From the NCBI RefSeq assembly GCF_026239655.1, contig NZ_JAPIVO010000002.1, forward strand, positions 186,001-250,000: a DNA stretch of 64,000 nucleotides, in the 5' to 3' direction. Origin of the DNA: Pedobacter sp. MR2016-24 (GTDB lineage Bacteria > Bacteroidota > Bacteroidia > Sphingobacteriales > Sphingobacteriaceae). A program made the position numbers and the translations under genes. Each line of letters opens with the position of its first letter. The first letter of the stretch is position 1. Of this stretch, positions 17,465-26,208 are shown in pieces. Below the pieces are notes generated by a model that was not told the origin of the DNA, made no database searches, and saw only the letters and a program-made list of their open reading frames with translations.

Positions 17465-17509
17465 TCGTTAATCACCGGATTGGAACTACCGGTATAAAAA
17501 TAATATCCA

Positions 17510-17824
17510 ATGTCAATATCAAAAAGTGCAAAGCAGCAGCAAGTCGATAATGCCTTTCAAAATGTCTACAAGATCATATTAGAAATATCAGCTCGTATTG
17601 ACAAATACGGTACTGGCTTAGATCCAGTGATCGGTAAAATGATTTTAAAACTTGAAGATACGATACTAGAATTCAAGAACCTATCTGATCAATATCAGGA
17701 TAGTGTTGCCACTGTGAATATCGATGGGAAGATCGCAATAATCCCAGCTGCAAACCATTTCATCGGAGACTTTGTCGGTGAAATACGTAAAAATATTTAT
17801 TACACTTTTCCTAAGCTACGTTAA
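17510..17824 (+). CDS. Hypothetical protein, 104 aa
   Basis: Helical small protein (VDNAFQNVYKIILEISARI, then LKLEDTILEFKNLSDQY). Not recognised. It starts just after the structured region at 17330-17464, which may regulate it. Confidence 0.5.
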   Translation: MSISKSAKQQQVDNAFQNVYKIILEISARIDKYGTGLDPVIGKMILKLEDTILEFKNLSDQYQDSVATVNIDGKIAIIPAANHFIGDFVGEIRKNIYYTFPKLR

Positions 17825-17866
17825 ATCACTATTGAAATTAGGAAACAGCATTTATAATGCATCGAT

Positions 17867-18223
17867 ATGAATAATTCATTTGAAAAATTATACTTAGGTT
17901 ATAAAACCAAATACATCTATCGGCACGGTCAAGCAAAATTCAATACAATAGAATTTAAAGTTCAAAATTCAAGCAAAATAGCTCAGTTAAACAGTTTGTC
18001 AATCCAACAGAGAACTGAACCAAGTCAAGGTGATTTTGGAGTTGCGATCCAATCGATGGCATATTTTATATTTTCCGGTGGAGATACATGTGCTATGGCT
18101 GAATTTATTGCGACAAAGCATTGGGATGAAACTGTAAATTATCGATATGAATTTTGTGATGAGGAGGCACTGGCTCGTAAAGGTCAATCAATTTTGAATA
18201 AATGGCATAAAAACATAAAATAG
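17867..18223 (+). CDS. Hypothetical protein, 118 aa
   Basis: No recognised family. It begins 42 bases after the preceding gene and may share its transcript. Contains two Cys (SGGDTCAMAEF, YEFCDEE) without a metal-site spacing. No signal peptide. Confidence 0.5.
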   Translation: MNNSFEKLYLGYKTKYIYRHGQAKFNTIEFKVQNSSKIAQLNSLSIQQRTEPSQGDFGVAIQSMAYFIFSGGDTCAMAEFIATKHWDETVNYRYEFCDEEALARKGQSILNKWHKNIK

Positions 18224-18451
18224 TATGATGTCATTATTATACCAATCATCCCACTAATTGACATAAATCCTTCCATTGTATATAGCAAGTGTACCATTAT
18301 GGTTTCCCGTAATAAAAGATTTGGCTTACATGTAATTTAGTGGAATGCAACATAAGTAACATTAATACACTTCAACTCCAGCACAGAAAAAACATAATAA
18401 CGAGAGGCTAAACTCACTATCTCAAAATCCTTAAAAAAAGATCCTAAACGA

Positions 18452-19204
18452 ATGAAAAAAGTAAACATGTTAATACTATTGGCTGTACTATTATTTAGTG
18501 CGTGCAAGAAAAATGGTAACGATACAGTAGAGCCAACAAATGCCTGTAAAATTGTATCAGTAAAAGAAGGTGATGATCCTGCATCCACATATACGTATGA
18601 TGGAAATGGTAAAGTATCAAAGGTTACTAATCTTTATGGATTTGGCACTGGATCATTCAATTATGAAACGGGAAAGGTTAACTTTATAGATGCCAAAGGT
18701 GCTGAAAACCAGTCATTCAATGTTGATGCATCAGGAAGAATAATCTCTGACGATTTTGACATTTATAAATATAATGCTGATGGTTACCTTATAGAAAAGA
18801 TTAGAAAGGGCAGTACTACGCCAGAATTTGTATTATCATACAGCAATGGTAATCTGGTTAAAGTGATTACTGATGGTACTGAAACTACAGATATCACTTA
18901 TTATGATAATGAACCGTACCAAAACTTACTCGGATATGAAAATGCATTATATAGCAATTTACTTTTCAATCAGCATACATTTTCTAGTCTCACTGCAACG
19001 TTCACAGGGAAAAGTTCTAAAAATTTGGTGAAAGATATTTCTAAACAAATTACCAGAGGTGGTACTATCCAAAAATTCAAGGAGACTTACGTTTATAAGA
19101 AGGATCAAGATGGTAAAGTGATCTCATTAAACATTAAGAGCGAATCTCCAGCAGGTTATTATAACGGAGTAAATACTATTTCTTTTACATATCAATGCCA
19201 GTAA
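18452..19204 (+). CDS. Lipoprotein with YD/RHS-like beta repeats
   Basis: 250-aa lipoprotein, signal peptide ending LFSAC (Cys18). The mature part shows repeated beta motifs (YTYDGNGKVSKVTN, FNVDASGRIISD, YKYNADGYLIEKI, LSYSNGNLVKVI) like YD-repeat proteins and DUF4595-type lipoproteins of Bacteroidota. Likely surface or periplasmic; no enzymatic motif. The only exported protein seen in the element. Confidence 0.7.
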   Translation: MKKVNMLILLAVLLFSACKKNGNDTVEPTNACKIVSVKEGDDPASTYTYDGNGKVSKVTNLYGFGTGSFNYETGKVNFIDAKGAENQSFNVDASGRIISDDFDIYKYNADGYLIEKIRKGSTTPEFVLSYSNGNLVKVITDGTETTDITYYDNEPYQNLLGYENALYSNLLFNQHTFSSLTATFTGKSSKNLVKDISKQITRGGTIQKFKETYVYKKDQDGKVISLNIKSESPAGYYNGVNTISFTYQCQ

Positions 19205-19258
19205 AACTATTAAAAACATATTGAGATATAAAAGCTGAAATTATTGCACACCAAGATT

Positions 19259-19285
19259 AGAGTCACAGAAATGTGGCTCTTTTTG
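19259..19285 (+). terminator. Rho-independent terminator after the lipoprotein
   Basis: Stem AGAGTCAC (19259-19266) with GTGGCTCT (19273-19280; one G-U pair), then TTTT. Confidence 0.75.
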
Positions 19286-19327
19286 TTTAATTTTGGGATA
19301 ACGATGATCGACTAGATCAGGTAACTT

Positions 19328-20122
19328 ATGAAAGGTATTATTAGAAAATTATCCCCTAAACCTATCCCTTCGAATGAAACCACATTGGCGATAGAATGCC
19401 AAATACTTGGTATCACTTACGGCTCCTACTATGTGCTTGACGAATCAAATTATGTTAAACTCCTGCCAAAAAAATGGGTTGAAATAACAGATTATGAACA
19501 ACCTGACTTCTGGATAAATGTACATGATGAAGTATTACTGCCAGAAGAATGGCTTTCAGAGAATTATATGCTACTTTATGATTGTGATATACTAGATGAG
19601 TGGGACGAGATTTGGATTACAACGCAGTTTGCAAAAGGTCTTTCAAGATTCAATTTACCAACAGTTCCATTGAACTATAAAAATGCCTTTGATAGCGAAT
19701 ATAAAGTAGGATTAGTCTGCAATTATCTGCGATTGGCGTGTGATTATGACAACCTTGTGGAGCGTTATATGACATGGATCTATACTTTTGGATATTTTGA
19801 CAATAATGTTGATTTTTTCAGAGTGATTAATGGTGAACCTCAACATTTTACGAAGAAGCTATTGTCAGATCAGACAAACGGATTTGAGGTATTAAAGGAA
19901 ATTCTCAAACAGATAGGTCATCCGTTTGAAGATTCTAAGTTAAGTTTTGACTCTGACAAGTTAGAAATAATAAGGAATAGAGTATTATTCTCCATATGGT
20001 CATTATTTGCCACTAAACAATTTGATGTGTACCAATTAATATTTGAGAAGTATGGGCAGAGCGATTATGTTGTGCAATTGAATGATCAATACTATCTCTT
20101 ATCATTTGATTATTGTACTTAA
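19328..20122 (+). CDS. Hypothetical protein, 264 aa
   Basis: Acidic cytoplasmic protein rich in Trp and Tyr (PDFWINVHDEVLLPEEW, LDEWDEIWIT). The composition resembles immunity-type proteins, but no family is recognised and no partner toxin is visible. It has its own upstream gap after a terminator. Function unknown. Confidence 0.55.
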   Translation: MKGIIRKLSPKPIPSNETTLAIECQILGITYGSYYVLDESNYVKLLPKKWVEITDYEQPDFWINVHDEVLLPEEWLSENYMLLYDCDILDEWDEIWITTQFAKGLSRFNLPTVPLNYKNAFDSEYKVGLVCNYLRLACDYDNLVERYMTWIYTFGYFDNNVDFFRVINGEPQHFTKKLLSDQTNGFEVLKEILKQIGHPFEDSKLSFDSDKLEIIRNRVLFSIWSLFATKQFDVYQLIFEKYGQSDYVVQLNDQYYLLSFDYCT

Positions 20123-20831
20123 AAGCGAACCATTCTTCCGATATCAGTTTTTTCCACAGATGGTAGCTTCAGGTATACAAGGGTTTGAATTAATAAGGCC
20201 AGTATAAGAATAACCTTCCTGTGCCATCTATCATCAAATTGCGGACAGTTCTCATTTATAATTAACCTATTAACTATTCATCCTAAAGACTCCCCATGCT
20301 CCATTAGCGGCTTAGATGGAGGTATGGGGAGTTTTAGTCTTTAAGCGCTGGTTGTATAGAATTGCTGTGCTTTTCATTATGGATAGTACGGGCAGTTCGT
20401 TCTATCAGCGGACCTGTGGTATGATTAAAGCCAGTGCAGTAAATAAGGTACTGCGCATTCGTAAGCGTTGCATTAAGAATGCCAGATATGACCTCGTTCA
20501 GCTAGGATAAGTTTATCCTGGCTTCACTTCGTTTCAAAACATATCTGTCATACATGAATGCTTTACGCAAACTGCATCGCTCCGTGATAGCTTCCTTCGC
20601 CTTCAAATCTCCTCCATTTCACTACGTTGATTTAAAATGCCTCAGCCATCTTTTAGTATATGCTCACCTACGCGTCGGCTAAAACTGCAGCTAGGCTTTG
20701 TGTCCTTGACATAGCACGCAGTCATCCTGCGGATTACCTCTGCGTACATTTTAACCTCAATTCGCGAAGTTTAAGTGAGCAATTATAAATGTGCAGATTA
20801 AATAGTATGTTAGTGTTCTAAAGATTCAAAA
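20123..20831. other. 700-bp non-coding region with two large imperfect hairpins
   Basis: No credible gene. Hairpin 1 (20285-20342): AAAGACT/AGTCTTT outside, CTCCCCATGCTCCAT/ATGGAGGTATGGGGAG inside. Hairpin 2 (about 20440-20580) is centred on AGGATAAGTTTATCCT (20504-20519) with arms containing CAGATATGAC and ACATATCTGTCAT. Base composition is richer in G+C than the flanking genes. It could hold decayed mobile DNA or RNA genes. Confidence 0.5.
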
Positions 20832-21269
20832 ATGGCCACGTCAATTAGTGTATTCCCTTATGATAAGTTTAAAGAGATTGAAGGTAAGTTAAAAAGCAAA
20901 TTAAATCTAGATGCTCTTCCTATAATAGCTGAGAGCACTTATAGAAAAGATCCCGCAGAAAGATATGGGCATGTGGTGATTAAGCTCGAGTTGGAGAAAG
21001 ATGAAGAAATGATTAAAAGTTTAGGCAGTTTTTCAGATGACAAATATTTTTATTCATGGGAAGCCGATGGTAAAGCTTTGCCTAGAGATGGGTTTGAGAA
21101 AGAGATTAAAGAACCTATCGAGAGACTGGTGTTTTTACTGGAAATAATGAATTCTAACACTATACCCCTTAGATTTACGATTTTAAGTGGAAGTTATTTT
21201 GAAAGCTTTAAGTCTAGCCACAAAAGAGCTACTATTCAGGCATTAATAGACCTAGTTAATAAGTTGTAA
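20832..21269 (+). CDS. Hypothetical protein, 145 aa
   Basis: Acidic and helical; no signal peptide, no known motif. It stands alone between two gene-free regions, so it may have been carried with the defence-like cluster downstream. Function unknown. Confidence 0.5.
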   Translation: MATSISVFPYDKFKEIEGKLKSKLNLDALPIIAESTYRKDPAERYGHVVIKLELEKDEEMIKSLGSFSDDKYFYSWEADGKALPRDGFEKEIKEPIERLVFLLEIMNSNTIPLRFTILSGSYFESFKSSHKRATIQALIDLVNKL

Positions 21270-21591
21270 ATAACTATTATCCGTGCGATCTGAATCCAAG
21301 CGAACGTTACCTACAGTGTAATAAGATTATAATATAGGCTTCACAGCTTTCATACTTCAAGCTACTTGTGTAAAAACATAGTCAAAGTCGTGCTTACGCA
21401 CTTCTCCTTTGACACCTTCGTTCAGTTCGCAGGCGGTGAGCACAATTTAAATTTTCTATAAATCAAATGCCATTTGGGTTTTGAAATCAATTCCTTTTAC
21501 ATCTGGATAGCGTCCAATTATTTCTTCTATCACTATTTGTCCCTTTAATTGAAATAATGGTATATTACAGGATCTAATAAATATAACGCGA
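21270..21591. other. Gene-free stretch with one compact hairpin
   Basis: 322 bases upstream of the GmrSD remnant. Contains a hairpin at 21381-21413: GTCAAAG/CTTTGAC closing an inner stem GTGC-TTAC-GCAC. No coding frame. Confidence 0.5.
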
Positions 21592-21985
21592 ATGAGTATT
21601 ACACCCAGAGGCATGAGTGTCCAAGAGGCTTACCGAAACTATGCTGACAATAAATTTCTAGTTAATAGGAGATACCAAAGAAAGTTAGTATGGGCAGTTG
21701 ATGAAAAAAATTGCTTTATTGCAATATACGTTTGATCAGTATGTAAATAAAATATTGGACGCAATTAGTAAGTCGGAATTGAGTGAGCCTTTAAAATCGC
21801 AAGTCTTGTCTCAATTAGATATTGTTGAATATAAAGGTTTAAGTGTTATACGATTAACAGTCCCTAAGCAACAAGAGCTTTCTTTTGTTGGAAGTGAATG
21901 TTTTATAAGGGAGAACTCGAATACTATCGAAATGAAAGGCCCCAAAGTAGTCGCCATTAGTAAACTGTTTTCAAATACAAAGTAA
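21592..21985 (+). pseudogene. Remnant of a GmrSD/DUF262-type restriction protein with internal deletion
   Basis: The first frame (21592-21735) begins MSITPRGMSVQEAYRNYA and continues to RRYQRKLVWAVDEKN, the typical start of DUF262 (GmrS-like N-terminal) proteins, then stops. A second frame (21698-21985) carries a C-terminal piece (IVEYKGLSVIRLTVPKQQE, CFIRENSNTIEMKG) resembling the end of AlbA-type putative DNA-binding domains. Most of a roughly 600-aa protein is missing between them. It lies just upstream of the FRG gene, and looks like a decayed partner. The AlbA resemblance is less certain than the DUF262 one. Confidence 0.65.
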
Positions 21986-22014
21986 ATATAGATTTTAACA
22001 AGCGAGTGGTTAGC

Positions 22015-22704
22015 ATGATGAAATTAAAGACAATTGATGACTTTTACGATTTTCTTAAAACACAAACGGAAACAACTGATAATTCAATTTATCGAGGGGT
22101 CCGCAATTCGACCTTTAATTTGACGCCATCAATAGGTCGATTAAAAGATAAAAACGGACAAAATTTAACAGTTAAGGAAGAGAAAAGATTATTTGATGTT
22201 TTCAAACATAGGGCTTATCCATTTATACGGGACTATAAAGATGATGATCTCGAATTGCTATCTATAGGTCAACACCATGGTCTGCCAACTAGCTTATTAG
22301 ATTGGTCGAAAAACCCTTTAATAGCAACATATTTTGCAGTTGAGGAGGTTTTCACTAAAGATGATCAAAAACTTAGCGACTACTCATGTGTTTATATTTT
22401 CAAGCCCACCGGATTAGTGACATTAAGTGAAACTTATGATCCGTTTTTAATCAAAAATGTGAGGCGATATGTTCCTAAACATTGGGATCAAAGAATAATA
22501 GCACAGGGTGGACTATTTACAATTCACAATTCTCCATATGAGCCGTGGGAACCTGCCGATTTAAAAAAAATACAAATTCACAAAAGCCTTAGAAACCAAA
22601 TTAAAACAACTTTAAACCGATTTGGAATACATCCTGGTACGGTATACCCTGATCTTGATGGCATTGCAAAACATATTAAGTGGTTACGATCAAATGAGCA
22701 CTAA
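22015..22704 (+). CDS. FRG domain-containing protein
   Basis: About 229 aa from ATG 22015 (a GTG at 22006 is also in frame). Classic FRG landmarks: SIYRGVRNSTFNLTPSIGR, IGQHHGLPTSLLDWSKNPL, IAQGGLFTIHN and a C-terminal PDLDGIAKHI. FRG domains occur in mobile-element and phage-defence neighbourhoods and are thought to act as effector enzymes, but the reaction is not known to me. It follows the GmrSD remnant by 30 bases. Confidence 0.85.
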   Translation: MMKLKTIDDFYDFLKTQTETTDNSIYRGVRNSTFNLTPSIGRLKDKNGQNLTVKEEKRLFDVFKHRAYPFIRDYKDDDLELLSIGQHHGLPTSLLDWSKNPLIATYFAVEEVFTKDDQKLSDYSCVYIFKPTGLVTLSETYDPFLIKNVRRYVPKHWDQRIIAQGGLFTIHNSPYEPWEPADLKKIQIHKSLRNQIKTTLNRFGIHPGTVYPDLDGIAKHIKWLRSNEH

Positions 22705-23002
22705 TTTGTGTTTTGACCTCGCTGTTTGCTAGTAGATAATAAAATTTCGTATAGATATGAGAATCATTTACATCTGCCTTTGGTTTAGATAATATTAAAG
22801 AGATTTGGAACCATTCTTATAATAGACGTAAATCACTAAACCTATTATTGAAAATATCGAGAAAACTGAAGGACACCTTAAAAATAGTTCTACGATAGTT
22901 ATATTTAGGGATTATACCTTTTATTTTATCATCCTATCTCTATGTTTCAAAAATCGAATGAGGAAATTGATATTAGTGCATTAAAATCTTAATAATATAA
23001 TT

Positions 23003-25063
23003 ATGGCAGAATCCTTCCCAGAATTACATACAAATGTTTCAGGTAAAATAAGAAACACAAAACTACCCAAAGCCAAATCCCTGTGGCCTTTATTTGAAAC
23101 CTTAAGTAATTCTATTCACGCCATCCAGGACAAGGGATTATCAACAGGAAAGATTTCAATTAATGTAATTAGACAAGGAAATGAAGAACTTTTGGCGGAA
23201 TGCGAAAAAGTTGACATCTACCCGATAAAGGATATAGAGATTATAGACAATGGTATTGGTCTCAATTTGGATAATTTTAATTCATTTTTAACAGCAGAAT
23301 CTGACCATAAGATAGAAAGGGGAGCTAAAGGAATTGGTAGGTTCGTCTGCTTGAAAGCTTTCAAAAGTTTGAGTTTTAAAAGTAGTTATTTAAATGAGGA
23401 AACAAAAACGAATCAGATAAGGGAATTTATATTTAAACCTCAAGATAAGGGCATTTTTCAACATACAGTAATCGACTCTTCAAGTAAAAAAACAGGAACA
23501 TCAGTAATATTAAATAGCTTTATCACTGAATACCAAGAGACTTGTCCAAAATCATTATATGATATTGGTGAAAAGATAATTGATCATTTTTTAGTCTATT
23601 ATCTTAACAAAAAAGCTCCAAGCATCGATATTATAGAAAAAATAAATGGTTTTAAAATCGACTTGAACAGTATTTTTAATACATCTTTCAAAGCCGCTAT
23701 TAAAGGGAGCAAGTTCAATCTTTATGGTGATGAATTCAACATCCATCTACTGCGGCTTTATGACGTAAAGAAAGGTCACCGAATCCATTACTGTGGACAT
23801 GATAGGGTGGTAAGGGAAGAGAAGCTTGTTAAATACATTCCAGATCTTGGCAACTCGATTATGGAAGAAGCAGGTGCTTATTTTACATATCAAGTATATG
23901 TAACTAGCAAGTTTCTTGATGAAAATGTTGACAATGAACGTACTAGCTTTGATTTTCCAGATACTCCAGAAGGTTCAGAACTACAAAATCTAGTGAATGA
24001 TCCGCCCAATTTGGATCGTATTCGTCAAAAAGTAATTCAATCTCTAGAATCGGTACTTGAAGTGTATTTGAATAATGTAAGAGAAGATAAATATACAAAA
24101 TACAGCGATCATATAATATCTGATGCACCACAGTATAAAACGCTACTGAAATATAAACCTGATGTTGTTCGAAATATGAGTCCGAATTTGTCAGGTAATA
24201 GGCTGAATATAGAATTATTCAAAGTTCAATCTGACTTAGAAATTGAGGTAAAGGAATTAGGAGAAAAAGTATTAAATCAGAACTTTGTTACCGACAGTGA
24301 TGAATACAAGAAGCTTTATGATGAATTTATAGAAAAGTTTAATGATATCGGGAAGGCAAGTCTTGCTAAGTACATTGTTCACAGAAAATCTGTTATTGAA
24401 CTACTAGACAAATTTCTCGGGGTCGATGACCAGACTGAGTATTATACTGAAGAGACAATTCATAAAATATTTTTTCCGTTAAAAAGTAATTCTGATGAGA
24501 TTACATTTGAACAGCAAAACTTATGGCTGATTGACGAACGATTATCATATCATTCATATTTGGCATCAGACAAATCTTTTAAAGAGGTTAAGGTATTGCC
24601 TGGTCTTGATAGCCTTGATAGACCAGATTTGTTAATTTTTAATGAAAGCTTCGCCTTCGTAAATGACACCGCGCCTCATAACTCATTCGTGATAGTGGAG
24701 TTTAAGCGACCTGAAAGGCATGATTATAATACTAGAAATAAGAAGAAAAATCCAATAGATCAAGTTACGTCCTACATTAGCACAATTAGAGACAATAAGG
24801 CCACTGATCGCCGAGGAAAGATTATTCAAATTGATAAAGATAGAACTCCGTTTTATGCCTACATAATCTGTGATTTTAACAATAGCCTTTTAGAAATTCT
24901 TGATGAGCGTAATTATACCCAAACTCCGGACGGATTAGGATATTTCTATTTTCACTCTAAATACAACGCATATATAGAAGTCATATCGTATGTTAAACTG
25001 TTAAAAGATGCAAAAGCAAGAAATCGACTGTTATTTGACAAATTAGGTTTACCTAGCCACTAA
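23003..25063 (+). CDS. GHKL (MORC/MutL-like) ATPase fused to a PD-(D/E)xK nuclease domain
   Basis: 686 aa. An N-terminal GHKL ATPase is clear: motif I ETLSNSIHAI (residues 32-41, Asn36), DNGIG (82-86), and lid motif GAKGIGR (107-113). Residues about 150-350 form the transducer-like part. The C-terminal region has RPDLLIFN followed by VIVEFKRPER, the D...ExK core of a restriction-endonuclease fold, with a downstream QVTSYI. Predicted prokaryotic MORC-type ATPases are known from restriction-like neighbourhoods. It is 5 bases upstream of an Mrr-type nuclease gene, so the two likely act together against foreign DNA. Target and partner protein are inferred. Confidence 0.75.
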   Translation: MAESFPELHTNVSGKIRNTKLPKAKSLWPLFETLSNSIHAIQDKGLSTGKISINVIRQGNEELLAECEKVDIYPIKDIEIIDNGIGLNLDNFNSFLTAESDHKIERGAKGIGRFVCLKAFKSLSFKSSYLNEETKTNQIREFIFKPQDKGIFQHTVIDSSSKKTGTSVILNSFITEYQETCPKSLYDIGEKIIDHFLVYYLNKKAPSIDIIEKINGFKIDLNSIFNTSFKAAIKGSKFNLYGDEFNIHLLRLYDVKKGHRIHYCGHDRVVREEKLVKYIPDLGNSIMEEAGAYFTYQVYVTSKFLDENVDNERTSFDFPDTPEGSELQNLVNDPPNLDRIRQKVIQSLESVLEVYLNNVREDKYTKYSDHIISDAPQYKTLLKYKPDVVRNMSPNLSGNRLNIELFKVQSDLEIEVKELGEKVLNQNFVTDSDEYKKLYDEFIEKFNDIGKASLAKYIVHRKSVIELLDKFLGVDDQTEYYTEETIHKIFFPLKSNSDEITFEQQNLWLIDERLSYHSYLASDKSFKEVKVLPGLDSLDRPDLLIFNESFAFVNDTAPHNSFVIVEFKRPERHDYNTRNKKKNPIDQVTSYISTIRDNKATDRRGKIIQIDKDRTPFYAYIICDFNNSLLEILDERNYTQTPDGLGYFYFHSKYNAYIEVISYVKLLKDAKARNRLLFDKLGLPSH

Positions 25064-25068
25064 TAGCT

Positions 25069-25845
25069 ATGATAGATAATTATCCTAAGCATATAAATTA
25101 TACCAACGAAACCCTTTGCTCAGTTGACGGTTGCAAGAAGTCCCCGAATGTTGAGGTCGTTCTATATGATTTTTATGAATTTGCAAATGAAACTTTCTAT
25201 GAACAGGATTATAGTTGCCCTTTTCTTTGCGCGGAACACATGCAAATTAACGAAGATAAAGCGATCGGCTCAAGGTTACCAAGAGGAAAGGTTCATTACC
25301 CCTACACTAATAGAGGCGGGGCCCAAGGGTTTTGTAAATATAATCCTTTAAAGGATATATATCCATTGTTATTTTCTTCTGGTGATGCGGAGAATAATAT
25401 TGAATTGCAGATAAGTTTACAGGAAATAAATGAGGAACTTATTTCATATTTAGCCAAACATCCGGAATTTATTCACCAGTTGCATCATAGGAAATTTGAG
25501 GAATTGATAGCAGAAATTTTCAGGAAAAAGGGCTACGAAGTAACATTAACACCTCAAACCAGAGATGGTGGTAAAGATATAGTAGCAGTTTATAACAGTC
25601 CATTTGGTCATCAAATGTTCATTATTGAGTGCAAAAAATATAAAGAAGATTTCAAAGTAGGTGTTGAATTGGTTCGAGGCTTATATGGTGTTAAAAGTGC
25701 TGAAAGGTATACGCAAGCCATTTTAGTTACATCATCCACCTTTACCGATGATGCAAAAAGATTCGTAAAACCCCTTCAGTATGAATTATCCTTAAAAGAT
25801 TTTAATGACGTTAAAGGATGGTGTTCAGATTATTCTAGGTTATAA
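25069..25845 (+). CDS. Mrr-type restriction endonuclease with N-terminal Cys-rich domain
   Basis: 258 aa. N-terminal possible zinc site: C17, C22, C50xxxC54xxH57. The C-terminal half (from about 135) is an Mrr_cat-like PD-(D/E)xK domain: HRKFEELIAEIFRKKGYEV, then RDGGKD (Asp170) and FIIECKKYK (Glu187, Lys189), with a downstream TQAILVTSSTFT typical of the family. Probably a DNA nuclease, paired with the ATPase gene 5 bases upstream. The Zn-binding role is inferred from spacing. Confidence 0.8.
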   Translation: MIDNYPKHINYTNETLCSVDGCKKSPNVEVVLYDFYEFANETFYEQDYSCPFLCAEHMQINEDKAIGSRLPRGKVHYPYTNRGGAQGFCKYNPLKDIYPLLFSSGDAENNIELQISLQEINEELISYLAKHPEFIHQLHHRKFEELIAEIFRKKGYEVTLTPQTRDGGKDIVAVYNSPFGHQMFIIECKKYKEDFKVGVELVRGLYGVKSAERYTQAILVTSSTFTDDAKRFVKPLQYELSLKDFNDVKGWCSDYSRL

Positions 25846-26045
25846 TGTTCTTAAAGTCTTATAGAGTTTTGACGTCACTTCCGAAAGAATCTCAGGTTAA
25901 TTAAAATTAATTAATCGACAACAAAGGAAATCTTACTCAAATCAACATGTTTCAAGAAATTCCGGCATAATATATACTTGAGGATGTACTTTATTTGTAT
26001 AAATTCCAGGACATGCGTAATATTTCAAAATGAAACTTGTCTGAA
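25846..26045. other. Gap between nuclease gene and IS21 left end
   Basis: 200 AT-rich bases, no gene seen. The IS insertion may have removed or separated what followed the nuclease gene. Confidence 0.5.
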
Positions 26046-26057
26046 TGTATATGGAGA

Positions 26058-26147
26058 TTCCGGTATAATTGACCACCCAGTTCCGGATGAAATTGACCAG
26101 TCATTCTGTTAAAAATTGACCATTAGTTTCCGGTGAAACTGACCACC
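26058..26147. repeat. IS21 left-end multiple terminal repeats
   Basis: Three direct copies of a 19-20-base motif (TTCCGGTATAATTGACCACC, TTCCGGATGAAATTGACCA, TTCCGGTGAAACTGACCACC). The third is identical over 19 bases to the inverted copy at the right end. Confidence 0.8.
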
Positions 26148-26208
26148 TGGGGTTTTAGTAAAAGTGATCCTGTTTTTTAAGATTTGTATTTAAACAATTT
26201 TAAAAAGC

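Noticed and set aside
17368..17550. 60-aa open frame across the structured RNA candidate
   Set aside because: Overlaps the hairpin and the start of the 17510 gene; Cys/Ser-rich composition looks like a by-product of the structured sequence.
20316..20510. 64-aa open frame in the hairpin-rich block
   Set aside because: Begins inside a terminator-like hairpin and has no recognisable protein features.
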